This document shows, piece after piece, positions 8,154 to 16,958 of a stretch of 64,000 bases of DNA. The position numbers and the translations under genes are program-made. Position 1 is the stretch's first letter. Each line of letters starts with the position of its first letter. The stretch covers positions 62,001 to 126,000 of the forward strand of contig CAWAZY010000004.1 in the NCBI GenBank assembly GCA_963786675.1, given 5' to 3'. Origin of the DNA: JAGVSR01 sp963786675. Lineage in GTDB: Bacteria; Pseudomonadota; Alphaproteobacteria; Rhizobiales; Hyphomicrobiaceae. The notes under the pieces are model-generated. The model was given only the letters and a program-made list of their open reading frames with translations. It was not told the origin of the DNA and searched no databases.

Positions 8154-9282
8154 CTCGGGGTGATGTTGTTCTTCACGCTGAGCGCGTTTCTAATGACACA
8201 CCTCTATTTTGGACGCTCGCCAACATCGGACGCACTCAGAGGCTATTGGGTTGCGAGGTTCGGGCGTGTTTATCCCCTTTTCATAGCACTTCTGATGACA
8301 GGCCTTTTTGCACATCTCGCAGGAGCCAAAACAGACGTCTACGCCTACGCAATGCATGTATCTACGTTCGTGCAGAACGCTTTGCTATTCGGTCGGTTCA
8401 ACGTTTTCTGGACGATCAGCACGGAATTCCAATTCTACCTACTGTTTGCTCTGGCGTGGCTTTTTTCCCATCGGACTTTGCGGCCGGGCCGCACGTTGAC
8501 CTCTCTCGCTGCGGCCGCGCTGCTGCTCGTGTTTGTCGACGTCTACCCGTACCCCTCGGGTCCGGTCTTCAAGACACTGCACTTTTTCGCGGCAGGCGTC
8601 CTGGCGGCACTCGGGCTGCGTGCGCTCAATGGACAGAGTTTGGCGGGGATGGCCGATGCCATTTTGGCTGTTGCTTTAGTCGCCTTCATTCTCTCGATGC
8701 CTGCGATCTTCGAGCATCTGACGGGCATATCCCATCGCGGTTTCTGGAGCCCGTGGCTGCTATTCCTGTGTTTTGCGATCGTTCTAAGTGCGGCCAAAGC
8801 GCGGGGGCCGGTGTCGGCCGCGCTCGGCTCCAAGCTTGGGAATTGGCTTGGCGATATCTCCTTCGCCGTCTACCTGCTGCACGTCCCTATACTTGAAGTG
8901 ATCCAACGTGTCTTTCCGGAAGCCGCACATTGGATGAAGTTCGGATTGGCTGCCGTTGTGACCTTGTCGCTCGCGGCGCTGGTCTACCGCTTTTACGAGC
9001 GGCCAATTCGATTTTGGGTGCGTGAACGTTTTGCATCGCAGCCTACGGTCGTATCTGCCTAGTGCCTCCGAGCCAGACGAGATTTGATTTAGTCGGGAGT
9101 GGCCGCGGAAATTTACGAATTGCCAGCTTCGCCCAACAAATTAATACCGCTCGGTGGGGCCATGCGGTCGACCGCGCCGAAGTCTACTCCAACTCGACGC
9201 CCCGCGTGCCGGCATGGCGGGGGAACCGCCGGAAGACGTGGGCCATCAACGCGGCGTGCATCCCTGCACGCCGCTCGCCCCC

Positions 9283-10098
9283 CTACATCCGCAAGTCCCC
9301 ACCCCTCAGCTGATACAGCACCAGCGCGGTGGCGACGGCCAGATTGAGGCTGTCGAGTTTGCCGGACATGGGAATTTTCACCTGGCGCGTGGCCATCGCC
9401 GCCAGCGCATCCGACAGGCCCGGGCCTTCGCTGCCCATCATCAGGAGCACGGGCGCTTTGTACGCCGCCGTGCGGAAGTCTTCGCGCGCCGTGAGGGTCG
9501 TGGCCACCACGTCACCGGGCCAGCGCGGCACCCACGCCAGGAATTGCGCCCGCTCCACCGCGACCAGGGGCACGTTGAAAATCGAGCCCATGGTGGCACG
9601 CACGGCTTCGCGCGCATAGGGGTCGGTGCAATTGCCCACGAGGATGATGCCCGCCGCGCCGACCGCGTCGGCCGTGCGGATGATGGTGCCGAGGTTGCCC
9701 GGATCGCGCACCTCCTCCAGCACGAGCCAGACGGACTTTGGCGAGATGGATTTAGCATCGGGCAAGTGTCCCCAGCGCTGCCGGAACGTCGCCAGCATGG
9801 TTTGGGGATTGTCCTTCGCGGCGAGCTTTTCCAGAACCGCGTTGGAGACTTCCAGCACCTCCGCGCCTTCGTCGAGGGCGGTGTTGACGAGGCGCTTTTG
9901 AATGTCGGTCTGCAGCGCGCCGGCGCGATAGACGAGCGTCTCGGGCCGGAAACCCGCCGCCCGCGCGGTCATCAGGATCGACGCGCCCTCCGCCAGGAAA
10001 AGTCCGGTTTCCTTGCGTTCCTTGCGCATGTCGAGCGCACGGATGGCCTTGACGCGGTCGTTGGTGAGACTGGTGATCGGCTTGGGTCCCCGCGTCAT
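9283..10098 (-). CDS. TrmH/SpoU-family RNA 2'-O-methyltransferase
   Basis: 271 residues. An N-terminal substrate-binding domain of L30e type (about 5-90, opening ITSLTNDRVKAIRAL) is followed by the SPOUT domain with its three motifs: RDPGNLGTIIRTADAVGA, MMGSEGPGLSD and IPMSGKLDSLNLAVATAL, which form the trefoil knot that binds SAM. It methylates ribose in rRNA or tRNA; the exact site cannot be assigned. The start codon overlaps the stop of the upstream methyltransferase gene (ATGA at 10095-10098), so the two are translationally coupled. Its 3' end is duplicated at 6309-6419. Confidence 0.9.
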   Translation of the reverse strand: MTRGPKPITSLTNDRVKAIRALDMRKERKETGLFLAEGASILMTARAAGFRPETLVYRAGALQTDIQKRLVNTALDEGAEVLEVSNAVLEKLAAKDNPQTMLATFRQRWGHLPDAKSISPKSVWLVLEEVRDPGNLGTIIRTADAVGAAGIILVGNCTDPYAREAVRATMGSIFNVPLVAVERAQFLAWVPRWPGDVVATTLTAREDFRTAAYKAPVLLMMGSEGPGLSDALAAMATRQVKIPMSGKLDSLNLAVATALVLYQLRGGDLRM

Positions 10099-11099
10099 GG
10101 CGTCGAGACCCAGCGCGTGAATAGCGACGTCGGCACCGCGAAACCGTCCTTGGCGCGGATGGCCAGTTCGCCGGTGTGAAAATCACCGGGACGGCCTTTG
10201 AGGGTGTCGCGCATCAGCTGATCGAACGCGAGCGCGGAGGCGCGGATGGCGTAGACGGTCAGGATCATCGACGACTGATCCGGGTCGAGCAGCCGGCGGC
10301 AGTCGGCGAGGAAGCCCGGCAGGCTGGTGAAGAGATCCCACACCTCGCCTTCAGGGCCGCGCCCGAACTTGGGCGGATCGACGAGGATGACGTGGTAGGT
10401 CTTGCCGCGGCGCACATCGCGGGCGACGAATTTGGCCGCATCGTCCAGAATCCAGCGGATCTTGGCGCCTTCGAGTTTGGATGCGGATTGGTTCTCGCGG
10501 CCCCAGGTGATCGCCTTCTTGGAGGCATCGACGTGGGTGACCTCGGCGCCGGCCGCGGCGGCCAGCAGGGAAGCAGCACCCGTGTAGCCAAACAGATTGA
10601 GGACGCGCGGCGGGGTGTCCTTGACCTGCGCGATGCGTTCCAGCATCCAAGCCCAATGCGGCAGCTGTTCGGGGAAGAGACCGAGATGCCAGAGCCCTTG
10701 CATCTTACACAGCATCGTCACGCCCGGACCTGTGCCGCCGCCGGCCACGGGCAGCGACACGCGCACCGGCCAGGTCTCCGGCACGGGCTTGTCGACGCGC
10801 CAGCGCCCCTTCTCCTCATCTTCGCCGGACGCGGAAAACACGGCGTGGGCTTTGCTCCACTCCGATTTGGCCAGCCGGGGCTGCCACAACGCTTGGGGTT
10901 CCGGGCGGTCGACCACGATGGTGCCGAAGCGCTCCAATTTTCGGCCGGCACCGGAATCGACGAGCACATAGTCGCCGAAGCCGCGCGTCTCGACGAGGTC
11001 GATCTCGGCGGGGGTAGACGCGCCAGCCGCAGGCCGGGCGGCGACCGGGGCAGCACCGGCGTGGATAGCGGACGGGGGAATTTTATCAGTCATGGACAT
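10095..11099 (-). CDS. Class I SAM-dependent methyltransferase (RlmI-like/COG1092 type)
   Basis: 334 residues. A Rossmann methyltransferase domain carries motif I NLFGYTGAASLLAAAAGA, an acidic motif II (VTHVDASKKAI), and motif IV LVDPPKFGRGPEG, the DPPxF signature of rRNA cytosine-5 methyltransferases such as RlmI and its relatives. The N-terminal 100 residues are variable. It is coupled to the downstream SpoU methyltransferase by a 4-bp overlap, which suggests a joint role in RNA modification. The target nucleotide is unknown. A start a few codons later is possible. Confidence 0.8.
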   Translation of the reverse strand: MSMTDKIPPSAIHAGAAPVAARPAAGASTPAEIDLVETRGFGDYVLVDSGAGRKLERFGTIVVDRPEPQALWQPRLAKSEWSKAHAVFSASGEDEEKGRWRVDKPVPETWPVRVSLPVAGGGTGPGVTMLCKMQGLWHLGLFPEQLPHWAWMLERIAQVKDTPPRVLNLFGYTGAASLLAAAAGAEVTHVDASKKAITWGRENQSASKLEGAKIRWILDDAAKFVARDVRRGKTYHVILVDPPKFGRGPEGEVWDLFTSLPGFLADCRRLLDPDQSSMILTVYAIRASALAFDQLMRDTLKGRPGDFHTGELAIRAKDGFAVPTSLFTRWVSTP

Positions 11100-11146
11100 C
11101 GCGACGTAGCACGAACCGCCGCGCCGCGGCAGGGGGCGCGATGAAG

Positions 11147-11177
11147 ACCGGCGCGCGGGTGGTCCCCGCGCGCCGGT
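11147..11177 (-). terminator. Strong GC-rich hairpin after the OmpA-family gene
   Basis: A perfect 13-bp inverted repeat ACCGGCGCGCGGG / CCCGCGCGCCGGT with a 5-nt loop, 22 bp past the stop codon at 11199. There is no T-tract, so it may act as an RNA-stabilising hairpin or as an attenuated terminator. Confidence 0.5.
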
Positions 11178-11198
11178 GATCCAGGGACCTGGAGGAGG

Positions 11199-12788
11199 CT
11201 ACTCCTGGTAAACGTCTTCGCCGTCCTCCTGCTCCTGGCCCTCCTGGGCCATCAGCGGCGAGATGCGGCGCACTGCGATACGCCGGTTGGCGCGCTCGGG
11301 TCCCTCGGTCTGAACCTTGAGGTTTTCCTCGCCGTAACCCTGGGTCACCATGTTCTCAGGAGGTACGCCGTAGACCGTGGTCATGATTTCGGCCACGGCC
11401 TGGGCGCGCCGGTCGGACAGGCTCAGGTTGTCATCCTCGTCGCCCACGGCGTCCGTGTAGCCCTCGATGAGGAAGACCTCATCGGGGTTGTCTTCGAGCA
11501 CGCGCAGGATGCCGTTGGCCATGCGCTCCAGGGCCCGTTCCTGATCCGCGCCCACTTCCCACGAACCGAAGTCGAACGTGACGGTGTCGAGGTCCACGCG
11601 GCGCATGCGATCGCGCAGCGAACTGGAGTAGCGGATCTCTTCCAGGGAGTAGCCCCGGTCGAGGCGTTCGACAGGCGGTGCCGACAGCGCTTCGTAGATG
11701 TCGTACTCGGAGGCATCGTCATATTCGACGATGTACTTGTTGCGCGGAATGTCGACCCTGGGGGCAGCGAGTGCCACCAGAGATCCAACAGCCAGCCCGA
11801 TGCCCAGTCCGAGCGCCACATCCCGGCCCCGGTAACGGTCGCGGTAATAGCGGCGGTTGTCGATCAAGGTGACGCGGCGGCCGCCGGGCAGCACCCGGTA
11901 GCGGTGCAACAGCCGTCCGTTGCGATCGGTCACGTCGTAGACGCGCACACCGTCACCGCGCGAGAAGAACGTCTGACTCTGACCATCGCGCAGGCGCACC
12001 GTGCGCGCGTTGGGTGCGATGCGCCGGAACCGGCTGGAGTCATTCTGCCGGATGAACGACCGGTTGTTCTGCTTGACGATGACGCGCTGATCAGGCTCGC
12101 GCAGCACGCGGACATTGCCGCCCGCAATCGCACTGGTCCGGCGCTTGGCCTTCAGGTCACCGATCCGGCGGTTCGACTTGGCCGGCGCCTTGAAGTTCTG
12201 TTTGATCGCCGCAGGCTTCGGTTTGATCCGCTGCAGGTTCAGCGCGGGATTGATGCCAACGGTCGGCGGAACGCGCTTGGGTGGCGCCACAACAACCGGC
12301 TTCTTCGGCGGCGGCGGCGTGGCTTTCTTAACAACCGGGGGCGGTGTTGTGGGCGGCGGGGCTTTCTTGATCACCGGGGGCGGTGTCGTAGGCGCCGGCC
12401 GGACTTGCTTGACAACCGGGGGCGGAAGCTTGGGCGGCGGCCGGACCTGCTTGACGACCGGGGGCGGCAACTTGGGCGGCGGGGCCTTCTTGACAACTGG
12501 GGGCGGCTTCTTGGGCGGCGGGGCTTTCTTGGCTGCCGGGGCTGGCTTCGGCTTGGCCTTGGCCGGCTTTTTCGGCTTTGCGTTCTTGTTGGGCGGGACA
12601 TTTCCGACGCTGGGCGGCGGCTTCTTCTTTACGGGCTGGCCGGATTGGTTGGGCGGCAAAATGCCGACCTGGGCAATGGTGAAGGGCTCGACCGCAGGCG
12701 CTTCGGACGCCAAAACAGGCTGGCCTGCCGTGCAAACAACGGCGGCGACGGCGAGAGCCAAAAGATTTCCAACGTGAATAAGGCGCAT
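11199..12788 (-). CDS. OmpA-family outer-membrane protein with Pro/Lys-rich stalk
   Basis: 529 residues. A signal peptide (about 1-28) is followed by a long low-complexity region (about 50-190) of repeats such as PPPKLPPPVVKQVR, then a basic middle part, a glycine-zipper hydrophobic segment (VALGLGIGLAVGSLVALAAP), and a C-terminal OmpA-like peptidoglycan-binding domain (IEGYTDAVGDEDDNLSLSDR, YGEENLKV, RANRRIAVRR). The order suggests an envelope anchor whose Pro/Lys segment spans the periplasm or cell wall. It is monocistronic, with a strong hairpin downstream. The exact function is unknown. Confidence 0.82.
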   Translation of the reverse strand: MRLIHVGNLLALAVAAVVCTAGQPVLASEAPAVEPFTIAQVGILPPNQSGQPVKKKPPPSVGNVPPNKNAKPKKPAKAKPKPAPAAKKAPPPKKPPPVVKKAPPPKLPPPVVKQVRPPPKLPPPVVKQVRPAPTTPPPVIKKAPPPTTPPPVVKKATPPPPKKPVVVAPPKRVPPTVGINPALNLQRIKPKPAAIKQNFKAPAKSNRRIGDLKAKRRTSAIAGGNVRVLREPDQRVIVKQNNRSFIRQNDSSRFRRIAPNARTVRLRDGQSQTFFSRGDGVRVYDVTDRNGRLLHRYRVLPGGRRVTLIDNRRYYRDRYRGRDVALGLGIGLAVGSLVALAAPRVDIPRNKYIVEYDDASEYDIYEALSAPPVERLDRGYSLEEIRYSSSLRDRMRRVDLDTVTFDFGSWEVGADQERALERMANGILRVLEDNPDEVFLIEGYTDAVGDEDDNLSLSDRRAQAVAEIMTTVYGVPPENMVTQGYGEENLKVQTEGPERANRRIAVRRISPLMAQEGQEQEDGEDVYQE

Positions 12789-12905
12789 ACGTACATCCTC
12801 AAGACTGCAGGCCGGGCTTTGAGATTCCCCGCCCGATCTAGCTATAATGAACTTGGGGCGGAATTGTTTCCAAGCCCGCAGTGGTGAGAAAGGCTGGAAT
12901 CTTGG

Positions 12906-13523
12906 CTAACGGCTTCGATTGTAGCGCCATTGCCGCAGCAGGCTGTCATGGATCTCGCCCGCCGGCCTATCGAGAATGTCGAGCGGAATTCGGATCAACG
13001 CTGGATTTGACGCCGACCACGGCAGCCGCATGAACCTCCGGATGAGTGGCCGCGATCGCCAATCGGCCAAGAGGGCCTCGGAGATGGACTGTTTGACCGC
13101 AATGTGCAGTTCGTGTGTGGGAACCCCACGGTCGTGGGTTTCGACAAGCTCGATACCCGCGATCGCACGCCACGAGAGCAGACCCAGACCTTCGATAAAT
13201 AACCCGTACTGGCCAGCACCCAAACGCGGCCGGCCGGTCTCCAGAAGCGGAAGGTTGTAGTAGGCAACGGCCGCCGGCAGCAGCGCGACGCCAATCAGGA
13301 TGGGGAGTTGCTGGACGATGCCGGCAATGACGAGGGCTGCCGCGATGGTCGTCATGGCATAGATGGGAAAGGCGATATCCTCGCGCTCATAGGCGACAGT
13401 ATAGCCCGCGATGTCGTCCTCGGAGACCATGGCCCGTTTGAACCTCTTGCACCGCGGGCCGGGGAAATAAAATGCACCGCCTGCGCCCCACGCGATCAAT
13501 TTGCGTGCCAGTCCATCAGCCAT
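12906..13523 (-). CDS. Membrane protein with PH-like domain, unknown function
   Basis: 205 residues. Two adjacent hydrophobic helices (AFPIYAMTTIAAALVIAGIV and ILIGVALLPAAVAYY, about 52-86) are followed by a beta-rich soluble part with the pattern YGLFIEGLGLLSWRAIAGIELVE. This resembles the bacterial pleckstrin-homology fold, in which two membrane helices precede a PH-like domain. No enzyme motif is visible. It is flanked by the OmpA-family gene and prs on the same strand, both well separated. The assignment to a PH-like fold is inference. Confidence 0.6.
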   Translation of the reverse strand: MADGLARKLIAWGAGGAFYFPGPRCKRFKRAMVSEDDIAGYTVAYEREDIAFPIYAMTTIAAALVIAGIVQQLPILIGVALLPAAVAYYNLPLLETGRPRLGAGQYGLFIEGLGLLSWRAIAGIELVETHDRGVPTHELHIAVKQSISEALLADWRSRPLIRRFMRLPWSASNPALIRIPLDILDRPAGEIHDSLLRQWRYNRSR

Positions 13524-13614
13524 AGCCTAACGCGTCAAATGCCGCGTGGTCTTGCAAGGAATTGCAGGACGAGGAACGGGCGGATCATACAAAATTGACT
13601 GACAAACCGGCACA

Positions 13615-13633
13615 CCCGGCAAAAACTGCCGGG
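13615..13633 (-). terminator. Putative prs terminator
   Basis: A short hairpin CCCGGCA-AAAAC-TGCCGGG located 87 bp past the prs stop codon. There is little T-tract on either side, so confidence is moderate. Confidence 0.45.
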
Positions 13634-13719
13634 CTTTCAGGCGTTGAAGCGCCCAGTGAGGAATTGAATCGGATTTGATCGCGGTGCGGGCGGCGCAAGA
13701 ATGCGTCCTGCTCGACGTC

Positions 13720-14697
13720 TCAATAGAAGAGGCTGGAGACGCTTTCCTCGCGGCTGGTGCGCATGATCGCCTCGCCGATGAGCGGTGCGATCGAAAGGAC
13801 TCGGATATTCTTAGCCGCCCGGACCGCTTCGGTGGGCAGGATGGAATCTGTAATGACCAGCGATTTCAGCTTGGAATTCTGGATCCTGGAGACGGCGCCG
13901 CCCGACAAGACGCCGTGCGTGATATAGGCCGCCACTTCCGTCGCGCCATTCTTCAACAGTGCCTCCGCGGCATTGCACAACGTGCCGCCGGAATCGACGA
14001 TGTCGTCGATCAGCACGCAGCGTTTGCCTTCCACGTCGCCAATGACGTTCATGACTTCGCTTTCACCGGCCCGCTCGCGGCGCTTGTCGCAGATCGCGAT
14101 CGGCGCGTCGATGCGCTTGGCGAGCGCCCGGGCGCGCACCACGCCGCCAACGTCGGGCGAAACCACCACGACATCGTTCTGGCCGCCTTCGTCCTGGATA
14201 TCGCGGGCGAAAATCGGCGCGGCAAAGAGGTTGTCCGTCGGGATATCGAAGAAGCCCTGGATCTGGCCGGCATGCAGATCGAGCGTCAACACGCGGTCGG
14301 CGCCCGCGCGCTCGATGAGATTGGCCACGAGCTTGGCCGAAATTGGCGTGCGCGGTCCGGGTTTGCGATCCTGGCGGGCGTAGCCATAGTAGGGAATGAC
14401 GGCTGTGATCCGCTTGGCTGACGACCGCTTCAGGGCGTCGATCAGGATCAGAAGTTCCATCAGGTTGTCGTTGGCGGGGAAGGATGTCGATTGGACGATG
14501 AAGACGTCCTGGCCGCGGACGTTCTCCTGGATCTCGACGAAGACTTCCATGTCCGCGAAGCGCTTCACCTGACCTTTGGTCAGGGGCGTCTTGATGTGGC
14601 TGGAGATCGCTTCCGAGAGCGGGCGGTTTGAATTGCCCGAAACGATTTTCACGCGCGGCGTGCCACGGTCCCTGTCGTCTCGGGCATCGAACGGCAT
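13720..14697 (-). CDS. prs: Ribose-phosphate pyrophosphokinase
   Basis: 325 residues from the ATG at 14697. It makes PRPP from ribose 5-phosphate and ATP for nucleotide, histidine and NAD synthesis. Landmarks: KIVSGNSNRPL at the N-terminus, FADMEVFVEIQENVRG, PYYGYARQDRK, the flexible region DLHAGQIQGFFDIPTDNL, and the PRPP-binding loop CVLIDDIVDSGGTL. A GAGAGG Shine-Dalgarno precedes the chosen start; the frame extends 63 codons upstream without family similarity. It is monocistronic. Confidence 0.95.
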   Translation of the reverse strand: MPFDARDDRDRGTPRVKIVSGNSNRPLSEAISSHIKTPLTKGQVKRFADMEVFVEIQENVRGQDVFIVQSTSFPANDNLMELLILIDALKRSSAKRITAVIPYYGYARQDRKPGPRTPISAKLVANLIERAGADRVLTLDLHAGQIQGFFDIPTDNLFAAPIFARDIQDEGGQNDVVVVSPDVGGVVRARALAKRIDAPIAICDKRRERAGESEVMNVIGDVEGKRCVLIDDIVDSGGTLCNAAEALLKNGATEVAAYITHGVLSGGAVSRIQNSKLKSLVITDSILPTEAVRAAKNIRVLSIAPLIGEAIMRTSREESVSSLFY

Positions 14698-14913
14698 GAC
14701 GCGCCTCTCGCAGCGATATTCATGACAACCATGTGATAGCGCGGTCTCTAGCAAGGGCGGTGCGGCCTGTAAACCGCAAGCCCGAACCCTTTGTGCGCAA
14801 ACACGAGTTTTTATGAGCGGATGGGGTGACCGCCACCACACACGGCCGGCCTGGAGCCCCTTCCGGGGGAAACCCAGGAGCGGCACGCGGCCGGCTCCCG
14901 GGGCCCTTCCGGA

Positions 14914-15939
14914 CTAATTCTTCTTCGGCAACAGCTTGATGATGCCCTGTGCGGCAGCCGCGGCGGCCGCATCGGCCGTCTTGCCCCAGGCTCCATCCAA
15001 GGACCCCTGCGGGACCTCGTTCTTTTGTGACACGGTGCCGAGCTGTTTGCCCAACGGGTCCTTCACGTGCCAATCGATGGAAACCGACTGCTTGCCATCC
15101 TTGACGGTACCCACCGAGACCTTGCCCTCGACCTTGTAGGCCGATCCGGCGGCGCTTGAGAGAGCCACGCCGTTGCGGGTCAACTCCCGCTGGATCGCGC
15201 CGGTCAGGGCGATGCCGCCGTCACCGGGCGCACCGGTCACACTCGGTACGGTCGCCTGGATCGGACCGCTCTTGTCGATGCTGCCCGTAGTGGCGCTCGC
15301 GGCCGGAACCGACAAGGCAACCGGTTGCGCACCGGCTGCCGGCGCCGCACTGGCCATCGGGACGCCCGCCGACGCGGCGGCCGGCGCCTGCGTTTGGGAG
15401 GGCAGCCACGTAACCAGCGAAGAGGCGGTCTTGTTGGCGATCTGATCCACGACCTGCGGCGTCACTGCGGCCCAGGTGTCCTTCGAGGCGCCCGCGCCCG
15501 GTGACACTTCTTCACCGGTGATGCGGTTCACGCGTTTGCCCGCAGGGTCGGTCACATCCCAGATGTAGGAGACCTTGGTGGAGGCTTTTTCCTTCGCAGC
15601 GACGACGTAGCCGCGCAGCGTATATTCGGAGGGATCGGTGGATTGCTTCGCCACCGAGACGCGCTGCCGCTCCAGTGCCGCCGTCACTTGGGCCTGCAGA
15701 GCACGCGATGTCGCGTCAGGCGGCCCGACGATGGGCGCCACCGCGATCTTGGCCCGCTGGGTGCTCCCCGCGGGGGCCGTTTGCTCTGCCAATGGCGTGG
15801 TCGTGGCGTCGCCGCCACTTGCGAACAGCGAATTGCCAGTCTCGCAACCAGCCAAACCCAGTCCTGCGAAAATTAGTAGTGCTGCTCGTGCGACCGTTTT
15901 CCGGACGCCCCACGCCGCAGCATGATCAATGGTCGTCAC
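14914..15939 (-). CDS. Lipoprotein of unknown function
   Basis: About 341 residues from a GTG at 15939, chosen because a GAGGGGG Shine-Dalgarno lies 8 nt upstream and the sequence then gives a clean lipoprotein signal (ARAALLIFAGLGLAGCE, lipobox LAGC). Two similar halves can be seen: each has a beta-rich segment ending in a statement of (D/K)PxGK (VTDPAGKRVNRITGEEV and VKDPLGKQLGTVSQKNEV), each followed by a W-rich helix (KDTWAAVTPQVVDQIAN; DGAWGKTADAAAAAAAQ). They are separated by an Ala/Pro-rich linker. This internal duplication is by eye. The protein is probably anchored in the outer membrane; no function is assigned. Confidence 0.72.
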   Translation of the reverse strand: MTTIDHAAAWGVRKTVARAALLIFAGLGLAGCETGNSLFASGGDATTTPLAEQTAPAGSTQRAKIAVAPIVGPPDATSRALQAQVTAALERQRVSVAKQSTDPSEYTLRGYVVAAKEKASTKVSYIWDVTDPAGKRVNRITGEEVSPGAGASKDTWAAVTPQVVDQIANKTASSLVTWLPSQTQAPAAASAGVPMASAAPAAGAQPVALSVPAASATTGSIDKSGPIQATVPSVTGAPGDGGIALTGAIQRELTRNGVALSSAAGSAYKVEGKVSVGTVKDGKQSVSIDWHVKDPLGKQLGTVSQKNEVPQGSLDGAWGKTADAAAAAAAQGIIKLLPKKN

Positions 15940-16136
15940 GATGACGTCCCCCTCGTTTGACCCGCTGTTTTCCGGCGGCCGACGTACCAACTTTGCGGCC
16001 TTGCATTCCATACGACCGGTACCCACCCAAATTGCCTAACCCGAGGCGCACCTGAGCGACAAGACGGTTTCCGGTCAAACTTACAAATGTGCCTAATAGC
16101 GGCCCCCTGACGGCACATTGACTGTGGATTATGCAG

Positions 16137-16910
16137 TTAGGTCACAACGATGGCGGAGATTTGACGGCCGTAATCAGGCTCCTGGCGGTGTGTGGACCGG
16201 CGAAAGCTGTAAAAACGCAATTCGTTCTCATAAGTGCACACCGACGACCGCTGAACCACGCCGAGTCCGAGATTTTGCAGGCGCTTTTCCACGTATCCGG
16301 GCAGATCGAAATGCGCACGGCTGCGTCCCGGCGGGACCGCAAAGAACCGCGCGTCGTCCGCGTCCCGTGCGACAACTTCGGCCTCGAATTCGGGCCCGAC
16401 TTCATACGACAGCTGATGGATCGTCGGGCCGATGGCTGCCCTAATGCGTGACCGCTCGGCGCCATTGCGCTCCATTTCCCGGACCGCCGCCTCCAACACG
16501 CCGCCCACGGCTCCACGCCATCCGGCGTGGGCCGCCGCGACCACCTTGGCCACAGGATCGGCGAACAGCACCGGGGTGCAGTCCGCGGTCAACACCCCGA
16601 TGGCGAGACCCGGCGTGCGGGTGACGACGGCATCGGCCTTGGGCAAGGCATCGCGCGCGATGGGCTGATCCACGGTGACGGCGACCGCGCTGTGGATCTG
16701 ATAGACGGTCAGCACTCCGGCGTGCAGCGCACCGAGGTGACGGGCGACACGGGCACGATTTTCCTGCACCCGCGCCGGGTCGTCACCCGAGCCCAGGCCG
16801 CAATTGAGCCCGGCGTAGAGCCCTTCCGATAGACCACCGTCGCGCGTGAAGAACCCGTGCCGGATGCCGGGCAGGTCTCGCAGTCCAGGATTGAGAAGCG
16901 GGGTCAGCAT
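16137..16910 (-). CDS. pgeF: Peptidoglycan editing factor PgeF (YfiH family)
   Basis: 257 residues. Members were once called multicopper polyphenol oxidases or laccase-domain proteins; PgeF is now known to remove misincorporated amino acids from peptidoglycan precursors. The zinc/copper-site residues are visible: VYQIHSAV, TADCTPVLF and AAHAGWRGAVGG. It opens with LRDLPGIRHGFFTRDGG and has NCGLGSGDD. It lies just downstream of the midA-like gene, an arrangement widespread in alphaproteobacteria, and the two are probably cotranscribed. Confidence 0.92.
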   Translation of the reverse strand: MLTPLLNPGLRDLPGIRHGFFTRDGGLSEGLYAGLNCGLGSGDDPARVQENRARVARHLGALHAGVLTVYQIHSAVAVTVDQPIARDALPKADAVVTRTPGLAIGVLTADCTPVLFADPVAKVVAAAHAGWRGAVGGVLEAAVREMERNGAERSRIRAAIGPTIHQLSYEVGPEFEAEVVARDADDARFFAVPPGRSRAHFDLPGYVEKRLQNLGLGVVQRSSVCTYENELRFYSFRRSTHRQEPDYGRQISAIVVT

Positions 16911-16958
16911 GGATCGTACATAGGGGCGGCGCGCGGCGCGGGCAACACGCCTTGCGTC

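Larger units (their letters stand above)
6975..9062 (+). pseudogene. OafA/YrhL-type acyltransferase disrupted by an IS element
   Basis: Acyltransferase_3 family membrane protein. Codons for the first 46 residues (IIPALNGVRGFAALMVFVSH, which includes the conserved N-terminal H) end at 7112. The frame resumes exactly at 8154 with LGVMLFFTLSAFLMTHLYFG, then RFGRVYPLF, several hydrophobic helices, and the C-terminal FYERPIRFW. Joined, the protein is about 348 residues, typical for the family. The family transfers acetyl or other acyl groups to O-antigen, peptidoglycan or exopolysaccharide. The interruption is the IS at 7113-8143. The DNA is visibly more AT-rich than its neighbours, consistent with transfer. 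Confidence 0.88.

Noticed and set aside
12115..12777. A glycine-rich 220-codon frame opposite the OmpA-family gene
   Set aside because: Complement of the Pro/Lys codon repeats; no ribosome site or family match.
16137..16910. Laccase or multicopper oxidase for the YfiH-family gene
   Set aside because: The family is now understood as PgeF, and no multicopper cupredoxin domains are present.
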